The notes beneath the pieces were generated by a model. That model did not search any database. It was not told the DNA's origin and was given only the letters and a program-made list of their open reading frames with translations. A DNA stretch of 64,000 nucleotides from Mesostigma viride. Lineage: Eukaryota; Streptophyta; Mesostigmatophyceae; Mesostigmatales; Mesostigmataceae. The position numbers and the translations under genes were made by a program. Positions 36,201 to 42,343 of the stretch are shown piece after piece; position 1 is the stretch's first letter; every line of letters starts with the position of its first letter. The stretch spans positions 1,110,146 through 1,174,145 of the forward strand of contig RPFO01000097.1 of assembly GCA_009746045.1 (NCBI GenBank), given 5' to 3'.

Positions 36201-38761
36201 CTCGAACCATCTTTCTTCTTCTTGTCTTTGGTGTTGCTTTGCTCTCGAACCATCTTTCTTCTTCTTGTCTTTGGTGTTGCTTTGCTCTCGAACCATCTTT
36301 CTTCTTCTTGTCTTTGGTGTTGCTTTGCTCTCGAACCATCTTTCTTCTTCTTGTCTTTGGTGTTGCTTTGCTCTTGAACCATCTTTCTTCTTCTTGTCTT
36401 TGGTGTTGCTTTGCTCTCGAACCATCTTTCTTCTTCTTGTCTTTGGTGTTGCTTTGCTCTCGAACCATCTTTCTTCTTCTTGTCTTTGGTGTTGCTTTGC
36501 TCTCGAACCATCTTTCTTCTTCTTGTCTTTGGTGTTGCTTTGCTCTCGAACCATCTTTCTTCTTGTTGTCTTTGGTGTTGCTTTGCTCTTGAACCATCTT
36601 TCTTCTTGTTGTCTTTGGTGTTGCTTTGCTCTTGAACCATCTTTCTTCTTGTTGTCTTTGGTGTTGCTTTGCTCTTGAACCATCTTTCTTCTTCTTGTCT
36701 TTGGTGTTGCTTTGCTCTCGAACCATCTTTCTTCTTCTTGTCTTTGGTGTTGCTTTGCTCTCGAACCATCTTTCTTCTTCTTGTCTTTGGTGTTGCTTTG
36801 CTCTCGAACCATCTTTCTTCTTCTTGTCTTTGGTGTTGCTGTGCTCTCGAACCATCTTTCTTCTTGTTGTCTTTGGTGTTGCTTTGCTCTCGAACCATCT
36901 TTCTTCTTCTTGTCTTTGGTGTTGCTTTGCTCTCGAACCATCTTTCTTCTTCTTGTCTTTGGTGTTGCTGTGCTCTCGAACCATCTTTCTTCTTCTTGTC
37001 TTTGGTGTTGCTGTGCTCTCGAACCATCTTTCTTCTTCTTGTCTTTGGTGTTGCTGTGCTCTCGAACCATCTTTCTTCTTCTTGTCTTTGGTGTTGCTTT
37101 GCTCTCGAACCATCTTTCTTCTTGTTGTCTTTGGTGTTGCTTTGCTCTCGAACCATCTTTCTTCTTCTTGTCTTTGGTGTTGCTTTGCTCTCGAACCATC
37201 TTTCTTCTTGTTGTCTTTGGTGTTGCTTTGCTCTCGAACCATCTTTCTTCTTCTTGTCTTTGGTGTTGCTTTGCTCTTGAACCATCTTTCTTCTTGTTGT
37301 CTTTGGTGTTGCTTTGCTCTCGAACCATCTTTCTTCTTCTTGTCTTTGGTGTTGCTTTGCTCTCGAACTATCTTTCTTCTTCTTGTCTTTGGTGTTGCTT
37401 TGCTCTCGAACCATCTTTCTTCTTGTTGTCTTTGGTGTTGCTTTGCTCTCGAACCATCTTTCTTCTTCTTGTCTTTGGTGTTGCTTTGCTCTTGAACCAT
37501 CTTTCTCCTTGACCCCCGCTTGTCGCTGTTTTTCCATCGCTCGCTTGTCCTTCTTCTCCCAATCGCCCACCTGCCGTTGCTCTTGCATCACCCGCCTGTC
37601 GTTGCTCTCGCCTTGTCCTTGGTGTTGCTTTGCTCTTGACCCCGCCCTGTCTTCTTGACCCGCCCTGTTGTTGTTCTCCCATTGCCCCTCAGCTACCTGC
37701 GGCGCAGTGAGGACGGCAAGGCCGCGGTCGTCGTGCTGAACCTGTCGACCGCGGATGTCCCGATGCAGGTTGACCTGTCACGGTGGGTACTCCGTGGATG
37801 CCCTATGGCTTCGCCAGGCGACCCCTTTTTTGTTGTTGCTATTTCTTTTGTTTTGTTTCTTGTTGCTGGTCGACAACTTGGGTTGCTGGCTGATGGAGTT
37901 GTGTCGCTGGGTGGTGGATACTCAGGTGCACGGTCGGGGCCCACTTCCAACACAAGGTTTCCCGCTCCATGGCATGATAGACAGCATGTGCTCACGGCCA
38001 TCGGCCCAAATACAAAAGGATCCTTGTCAGGTGACCTGGTGTGGTCGCAACCCGTAATGAAAAGGACTGGTCGCTCTGCAGTGGCTTCCTTCGCGCTTTC
38101 AAAAGGACAACCTGCTTTGCCCTCCTGCAGTACTGTGTGATTCAATATGCAGAGGTGCTCTCCAGTTCATTATTCGGGAGATCTTGCACACGAAGTACTA
38201 GCTTACACAGGCTAGTAAGGAGACAATGGACTCCCATCGAGGTGGCGACCTTAAGCGTTGATACACTATCAACTTATCATATAATTTTCGGGTTTTGCAG
38301 AAACATCTCAAAATGCATGGCGACCAGCCCTCGAGTGTCGCCATCATCTGTGTCACTCGTCGTGGTCTGTGTGACCAGGGTCCCTGGTTTCCATTGCTCT
38401 CTAACAGTCGTCTGGCGATCCACGCTCTGATGTCCCTGCCACATCCTCGCGCAGCGTGGGAGGCATATCCAACGGCTCCGCATTTGTCCAAGAGTTTGCG
38501 TGGCCAAAGCCGTCGGGAGACCGCGAACCCTGCAAGGCTGCATGCACAGTGCAGGGCGGGTAAGAGATCTGATTTCTCTACTATAGGAGTGACGGTGTTC
38601 TGCTCGCCAACCAGATGTACGGTGGAGTGGATGGCTGGTACTCTAATGGCCAGCGAGAAGTGGGGACGTGGTCATAGCACCTACTCATCTCAGCCATCCC
38701 ATCCCAAGTCCAACCTTTTGATGCCGAGGTTTTACATCGTTACAACAGGTACTTCTTGTAG
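17343..38761 (+). CDS. alpha-amylase-type GH13 hydrolase with N-terminal CBM20 (17 exons + tentative end)
   Basis: The product should hydrolyse alpha-1,4-glucan and bind starch. Exons: 17343-17627, 17822-17939, 19050-19160, 19968-20345, 21314-21442, 21973-22046, 25294-25439, 26421-26520, 27133-27258, 27886-27928, 28145-28209, 28739-28798, 29360-29434, 30422-30497, 32092-32213, 34133-34209, 37693-37782. All join in phase to 691 codons. Terminal exons near 38587-38621 and 38694-38761 are tentative. ATG 17343 is the first ATG after an in-frame TAG at 17319. Residues 1-75 are basic and poor in acidic residues, like a plastid transit peptide (inference). CBM20 spans about 80-175 and GH13 about 280-640. 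Catalytic residues are D471 (GWRLDVA), E500 (VGELIHG) and D563 (LGNHDVPR), with D386-N390-H391 in region I. Subfamily is uncertain (bacterial-type amylase/neopullulanase-like). One intron starts with GC. Confidence 0.88.
17822..17939 (+). CDS. amylase exon 2: CBM20 core
   Basis: Acceptor TTGGCAG, donor AGCAG|GTTGGC. It encodes EVRVVGQGHHSLGNWDTS and PLTWTDGHTWRG. LGNWD and the Trp residues are the CBM20 starch-binding signature. Confidence 0.88.
19050..19160 (+). CDS. amylase exon 3: CBM20 end
   Basis: Acceptor CTGCCCAG, donor AGAT|GTGCGT. It encodes TLEYKFILVD and VIWQPGDNRRLQV, the classic YKF...W..G.NR end of CBM20. The upstream intron (1110 bp) holds a small 17-bp repeat (GTCCAGTACAC core) at 18378-18445. 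Confidence 0.88.
19968..20345 (+). CDS. amylase exon 4: linker and GH13 start
   Basis: Acceptor GTGCAG; phase 1 joins exon 3 through a Cys codon. It encodes a Pro/Ala/Ser-rich linker of about 100 residues between CBM20 and the catalytic domain, then DWFRRAVFYHVQSLGFF, the first barrel strand. Donor is TTTG|GTGGGT. Confidence 0.8.
21006..21310. repeat. (CA)n dinucleotide tract in amylase intron 4
   Basis: About 300 bp of CA repeats interrupted by AA and ending in CGCA/CGCG units, placed immediately before the exon 5 acceptor. The long His/Thr and Cys/Val ORFs here are artefacts. Confidence 0.97.
21314..21442 (+). CDS. amylase exon 5: GH13 strand 2
   Basis: Begins after the (CA)n-rich intron with acceptor ACACGCAG. 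It encodes LSQIRAWYPHLEALGVTAIYF. It is the only open coding frame after the repeat that fits phase 1 on both sides. Confidence 0.88.
21973..22046 (+). CDS. amylase exon 6: GH13 loop
   Basis: Encodes PLFESGTHGYDTADYFAID, the GH13 YDT.DY..ID motif. Donor GAC|GTGAGC opens the 3247-bp intron with the 33-bp minisatellite. Confidence 0.9.
22778..25185. repeat. 33-bp minisatellite, about 73 copies, in amylase intron 6
   Basis: Unit core GACGCGCCCACCCCCACC then TACATGCACACTGAG. Each unit varies at three places: GCGCCC or GCGGCC; ACCTAC, ACGTAC or GCCTAC; and CACACT, CGCACT or CGCGAT. Because 33 is a multiple of 3, one frame reads an 11-residue repeat (DAPTPTYMHTE) for about 800 residues inside a 1008-codon open frame. 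Exon phases show it lies in an intron. Confidence 0.97.
25294..25439 (+). CDS. amylase exon 7: GH13 conserved region I
   Basis: Encodes RARGIRVILDGVFNHTG with D386, N390 and H391. It ends in phase 2 inside a Trp codon before GTGTGT. Confidence 0.9.
26421..26520 (+). CDS. amylase exon 8
   Basis: Encodes DGTSRYGNFKYQTWEGHQ then MPKLNVNNQE. The downstream donor is GAG|GCAAGC, a GC donor; there is no GT nearby that keeps the frame. Confidence 0.85.
27133..27258 (+). CDS. amylase exon 9: region II with nucleophile
   Basis: Encodes VREYIFQVARYWLSEVG and DGWRLDVASD; D471 is the expected nucleophile. The donor region is duplicated 35 bp downstream (AAG|GTGGGG at 27256 and again at 27291). Confidence 0.92.
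27256..27325. repeat. 35-bp duplication across the exon 9 donor
   Basis: AAGGTGGGGGGCATGCTGTA occurs at 27256 and again at 27291, duplicating the splice donor context. Confidence 0.85.
27886..27928 (+). CDS. amylase exon 10: region III with acid/base
   Basis: A 43-bp exon encoding KSDCVLVGELIH; E500 is the expected general acid/base. Confidence 0.88.
28145..28209 (+). CDS. amylase exon 11
   Basis: Encodes NYKLWVGSGRLDSCTNYQLS, fitting the LDS.TNY stretch of related amylases. Acceptor is GTACGCAG. Confidence 0.85.
28739..28798 (+). CDS. amylase exon 12
   Basis: Encodes AIWSSLNDANYFELAHSMQR, 20 codons, phase 0 on both sides. Donor is CGA|GTGAGT. Confidence 0.85.
29360..29434 (+). CDS. amylase exon 13: region IV
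   Basis: Encodes LYKGLVLFNFLGNHDVPRI; D563 is the transition-state stabiliser. Donor is CAG|GTGAGG. Confidence 0.92.
30422..30497 (+). CDS. amylase exon 14
   Basis: Encodes VLMTVTGVPCIYYG, the barrel strand 8 GVPCIYYG(DE) motif. It ends in phase 1 within the Gly codon. Confidence 0.9.
30900..31682. repeat. 25-bp minisatellite, about 31 copies, in amylase intron 14
   Basis: Unit TTGCCGTGTACGCTGGTTCT then TGGGC, with variants TTGCACTGTACG, TTGCACTGGTTG and CTTGTT. The unit is not a multiple of 3, yet all six frames stay open over hundreds of codons. Confidence 0.97.
32092..32213 (+). CDS. amylase exon 15
   Basis: Encodes DECGMQGAPGGPNGDLAMRR and an ELV-type helix. The donor CTG|GTGCGG was chosen because joining at 32213 gives ATRELVALRKQLPAL, the usual end of the catalytic domain. 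The open frame continues past it into a 41-bp minisatellite. Confidence 0.82.
32230..32522. repeat. 41-bp minisatellite, about 7 copies, in amylase intron 15
   Basis: Unit GATTGGCATTGATGCGTGCC followed by GGCTGGTAGCACCGTTGTTTC. It begins right after the exon 15 donor. Confidence 0.93.
32700..33360. other. AT-richer part of amylase intron 15
   Basis: Several TTTGTTTGTTTT runs and no ORF. Base composition differs strongly from the flanks, suggesting an old insertion. Confidence 0.4.
33515..33695. repeat. 31-bp minisatellite, about 6 copies, in amylase intron 15
   Basis: Unit CTTGTGCGTATGGTCCTTGC then ACGTCCGCTGG, with small variants. Confidence 0.92.
34133..34209 (+). CDS. amylase exon 16: C-terminal beta domain
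   Basis: Encodes VALRKQLPALSTGALVLLG and NTNQQF. Donor is TTCAG|GTGAAA. The next intron is the 3483-bp one with the 43-bp repeat. Confidence 0.85.
35142..35286. repeat. 10-bp minisatellite, about 14 copies, in amylase intron 16
   Basis: Unit TTGACCCGTG, nearly perfect; one copy reads TTGACCTGTG. Confidence 0.96.
35495..37512. repeat. 43-bp minisatellite, about 47 copies, in amylase intron 16
   Basis: Unit GTTGCTTTGCTCTCGAACCA followed by TCTTTCTTCTTCTTGTCTTTGGT. Variants are CTCTTGAACC, TTCTTGTTGTC and GCTGTGCTC. Strong strand asymmetry: pyrimidine-rich on the plus strand. All three minus frames are open for more than 450 codons, and the plus frames are open for 200-330 codons. Confidence 0.97.
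37693..37782 (+). CDS. amylase exon 17: C-terminal beta domain
   Basis: Acceptor CCCCTCAG. It encodes YLRRSEDGKAAVVVLNLS and PMQVDLSR, strands of the GH13 C-terminal domain. The likely donor is CACG|GTGGGT, in phase 2. Reading through instead gives a frame to 38140 without amylase character. Confidence 0.78.
38587..38761 (+). CDS. candidate terminal exons of the amylase gene
   Basis: After acceptor CTATAG at 38586 a phase-matched frame reads SDGVLLANQMYGGVDGWYS, with a stop at 38675. A second acceptor (CTCAG, 38693) opens a frame reading QPFDAEVLHRYNRYFL to a stop at 38759-38761. That resembles the closing strand of GH13 C-terminal domains. Donor TAC|G|GTGGAG at 38621 would join the two in phase, but leaves an intron of only 72 bp. 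Tentative. Confidence 0.4.
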
Positions 38762-41010
38762 GTGCTTCTTATACCCAGGGCCTGTAGGTTTTAGTATGGG
38801 CCGCTTGTCTTCACCGTTTGTGTCCCTCTCCACAGTTTAAGGGGTTGCCATGTTACACTGCGTGACAGTTCTAAACGGCGGATGGTTATTTTACAGCCCC
38901 GTTATGTGATTCGTGCATTACAGCCCCATCAAGCCCCATTGAGCCAAACATGGCATTGTACATGGGTGGTTTGATGCGGCAGTGTGGTTGGATACCACCA
39001 CAAGCAATATAAATGTGTCTATGAGGGTGGCAATCGTAATTCAGGGCCAGTAAGTGTGTGGATTGATGAAAAGATATCCGTGGTGAAGCAAGGGCCTCGG
39101 CGTAGCGGGATAGGTCCCATGCAATCGCTTCCCCAAGGGTGATCTGGTGGGCGTTCTGCCGTCCGGTTGCATGGGTCCAGTGGTGGCCAGCGGCCTACCC
39201 ATCTACTTCCATCAGTTTCCTTGATGATTGTGTGTTGTTATTGGGGAAGTGGCTTTGCTAATGAAGATCAGGTTGGTTCGGGAAAGCCACCTGGCTGGCA
39301 CGGAGCGGTTGATTTGTCTCCACCTTATTCTGCTTGTTTGAGTCGAAGGTTATGGCCAAACGTCGGGGCAGGCACGTGGCGGTAAATGGTCGTGGGAACC
39401 CAGAACAGGCCAACCAGGGTTTGGAGTGGGAAGCCAGGGATCACCGAGTCAAAGGCTAAGATAGTCTTACCTAGCCATGTTGTGTACTAGCCACATTCAT
39501 TCATTCATTCACTCACTCACTCACTCACTCACTCACTCACTCACTCACTCACTCACTCACTCACTCACTCACTCACTCACTCACTCACTCACTCACTCAC
39601 TCACTCACTCACTCACTCACTCACTCACTCACTCATTCATTCATTCATTCATTCATTCATTCATTCATTCATTCATTCATTCATTCATTCATTCATTCAT
39701 TCATTCATTCCCTCCTTCCTTCCTTCCTTCACGTGTCTCCGTTGAGAGTGTCACGGTGTACAAACTTTTTGAATAGGTACCTTCCATACCTGTTTGATGC
39801 CCAGCAAGAAGGGGGCATGGGACCCCCCCCTTCTCTTGATGCCTTGAAAGGCAGGCAGGGCGGGCAATTATACTGCTCACTGGGAGAGTCTAGCAACTAC
39901 TGTGGGTGCAATAAAGCTTCGACATACAGCAAATGTATAGCGGATGCAGTAAGGCAGCCCCATGGTCCAGTGGCCACAGATAGGCTTGGAACTCTGATTT
40001 AGAAGTGGCGGTTTGGGAGAGTTTAAAGGCCTCTCCCGGAGCCAGAGGATGTTTAGGGGCATACCCAGGGTCCGCGCACTATCCCCACTAGCCACATGGT
40101 ATAGTGAAACCGGTGAGCTGTGCTGTGCCACCCGCCAAGCATGGCGATAGTTCATTGGCAGACGCCAGCTGTATTGCCGGGAGAGGACTTGTTTATTTGC
40201 ATTGGGGCTGTGTTCAGTAGCTGTGCGGTGGCTGCGGGGCATACGCTGCATGCCACTTGGGTCAATCCACGCGGTCTCTCTAGCCTGCATCAAATGGAAA
40301 TCCCTGTACTGCTTATTATCGGGTTTGGCTTCAACCTAGCCGCGTTGAAGTGTTGTACTCAAGCATTGCTCACTCGACACAGCTGATGCCCTCCGCATGT
40401 TTACGAACCTGTTGCCTTCGAATTGGACCGCTGCAGGGGGCTGCAACTGGGAACTGTCCCTGCGTGTTCCGCCAGCATATGGGTTCTGGCACCCAGCAAT
40501 TAGTTGCCGGCACATATTGTGTGAGACAACCTTACTGCTTCAGTGCTGCTTTACTCTACATGCTTGACCTTGTTAGCTCTGCAGGATCGCAGGACATGAT
40601 ATATACTTGGTGCAGTTTGAGTGAGGACATGTACCAACCTATCATTATCTGTGCTCGATAATGAGCAACGGATGCAGTCTGCTGTGCTGCCCGTGCAACA
40701 TTCATCTACGTGCACGTGCACGGACGTAAGTACTTTGCTCTAGGTGGGTGTTGACTTCTGATTGACCACGCTTCAAAGATCTCACTGGCAGGCCAGGCCA
40801 TTCGTCGCCTTGTAGGTACCATAGAATGTACCCTCTGGTATTATACCTCAATCTTTTATCCTGGATCATACATATCCACACCATTATCTGTAGCCGTCAT
40901 CATGTGAGTATCATGAACTTCATTGTGCAGCGTGAGCTACATGCAGCTAAGGCGTGTAATTGACTACGGAGACTTGTTGGGAAAATCTCTGTCATGTGCA
41001 TGTATAAGAA
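38762..41010. other. gene-poor interval with simple repeats
   Basis: No ORF with coding character. It contains the ACTC/ATTC array and a sequence also found at 41075-41170. Confidence 0.5.
39494..39729. repeat. (ATTC)/(ACTC) tetranucleotide array
   Basis: Four ATTC units, about 36 ACTC units, then about 19 ATTC units and CCTT units. The following sequence GTGTCTCCGTTGAGAGTGTC and about 100 bp more is related to 41075-41170, so the array probably grew inside a small dispersed element. Confidence 0.95.
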
Positions 41011-41227
41011 AGTACTTGCGTGCCATGCGCAGAGGCATGCCACGGAGTTCTATGCTATTCATACCATTCATTCACTCACGCGCCTCTGTTGAGAGAGTGA
41101 CGGGGTACAAACTTTTGTTCCAGGTACCTTTCCCTGATTGATGCGAAGCAAGAAAGGGGCAGAGACCACCGCCTTCTCTCATTTCCTTGATTGAAGAACT
41201 ATGCTAATCTCATTGTAAGTAAGTACT
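41011..41227 (-). mobile_element. 3'-UTR fragment of the endonuclease-RT element, split by a small insertion
   Basis: On the minus strand, parts of the conserved 3' tail occur on both sides of a 141-bp insertion: AGTACTTGCGTGCCATGCGC with GGCATGCCACGGAGT on the left, AATCTCATT on the right. Confidence 0.65.
41058..41198. mobile_element. 141-bp MITE-like insertion
   Basis: Flanked by CTATGCTA at 41050-41057 and 41199-41206, an 8-bp target duplication like those of hAT elements. It contains ATTC/ACTC units and a segment also present after the array at 39729. No terminal inverted repeat of useful length was seen. Confidence 0.55.
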
Positions 41228-41406
41228 TGCGTACGTTGCACGAAGAAGGTGGAAGGACAACGCATGGATAATGGAGGTTACCTCTCGGGAGGTCCCCACG
41301 AGGGCGGACACGCGGCGGGGTAGGGAGTGGGCCCTCCCCGCCACCCACACCACGAGCAGCTACCGGGGGACTAGCCAGTTAACCCACACCCCACACCCAT
41401 CGTCCG

Positions 41407-41676
41407 ATGGCCGAGCGTGTCTTGGATAGCCCAATCTCACGGACGCCACAACGGAGTCAAACGGCCGCGACCTTTATCGCCAACTTCGCAACAATTACGG
41501 AACGCCTGCTGGCTTTTGCCAGCCGGCACTCCCACCAAAGGTATGCTGCATTCTTTGACCCAGAGACCAGGCGAGCAAGTCGCGCCGCTCGCTTGAAGGG
41601 TGCCATATGCGCGTTGAAAAGTACTATGTTATCTCACGCCGCACACACCCCGCTGTGCTTAACGGTTGGGGGATGA
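41407..41676 (+). CDS. hypothetical 89-residue ORF
   Basis: Starts MAERVLDSPISRTPQRSQTA and has a helical, Arg/Ala-rich middle. It ends at the start of a plus-strand 3'-UTR copy of the endonuclease-RT element (TTAACGGTTGGGGGATGATG). It may be leftover coding sequence of a related element. No family recognised. Confidence 0.25.
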   Translation: MAERVLDSPISRTPQRSQTAATFIANFATITERLLAFASRHSHQRYAAFFDPETRRASRAARLKGAICALKSTMLSHAAHTPLCLTVGG

Positions 41677-41784
41677 TGCAGACGATATTTGTTTAAACTT
41701 TTGTGTAATTATTTTTCTAATGAGATTAGCATAGTACTCCGTGGCATGCCTTTGCGCATGACACGCAAGTACTTACTTACACAC
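41655..41784 (+). mobile_element. plus-strand 3' UTR and TTAC tail of the endonuclease-RT element
   Basis: The same 125-bp tail found on the minus strand at 45.6, 48.6, 49.3 and 52.2 kb, here in the opposite orientation and ending ACTTACTTAC. Confidence 0.8.
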
Positions 41785-42195
41785 CCCGCCAGCCTCTCCC
41801 CAACCCCCTGCCATCGATACCGCGGGTTCCCAGCGGCGCCCCTTGCTGGGTCAACGTCGGCACCACTCGCTGCGCATCGCCACCTACATTGTCCGCACCC
41901 TGCCCGGGGGGAATGGCCCCCCGCGGGCCAACGAGCTGGTCACATAAGTGCCGCCTATATGGCATTGATGTGTTCGGTGTTCAAGAGCACCGGCGCTCCT
42001 TTGGGCGGGCCCCGTTCAGCGCCAGTGTCACCCTTGCACTACAATGGCAACTGCTGTGCGGCCCGGCGCATGCACCGGGTCAAGGGGGGGTGGGCTTGTT
42101 GTGCTCCCCCACCGCTGCCGCCCAACTTGTGGACCACAAACTTTGCTCTCAATCGGATTCTTCAGAGCACTTTCCACTCCCTTGAGGGACGGACC
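41785..42195 (+). pseudogene. endonuclease N-terminus of the endonuclease-RT element
   Basis: Plus-strand, frame-broken coding sequence. LRIATYIVRTL gives the first APE-endonuclease strand, which is missing from the minus-strand copies. YGIDVFGVQEHRRSF and LALQWQLLCG follow. It ends at (TTAA)4. This fragment shows how the complete protein begins. Confidence 0.7.
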
Positions 42196-42343
42196 CCCAT
42201 TCTTAATTAATTAATTAAGAATATAGTAAGTAAGTACTTGCGTGTCATGCGCAAAGGCATGCCACGGAGTACTATGCTAATCTCATTAGAAAAATAATTA
42301 CACAAAAATTTAAACAAATATCGTCTGCATCATCCCCCAACCG

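Noticed and set aside
35433-37682. Lys/Arg/Gln-rich minus-strand ORFs (up to 713 codons)
   Set aside because: They are translations of the 43-bp intronic minisatellite in all frames; no non-repetitive coding sequence is attached.
37655-38140. Read-through of amylase exon 17 to a stop at 38140
   Set aside because: The added 118 residues show no GH13 C-terminal character, and a good donor (CACG|GTGGGT) precedes them; kept only as a fallback.
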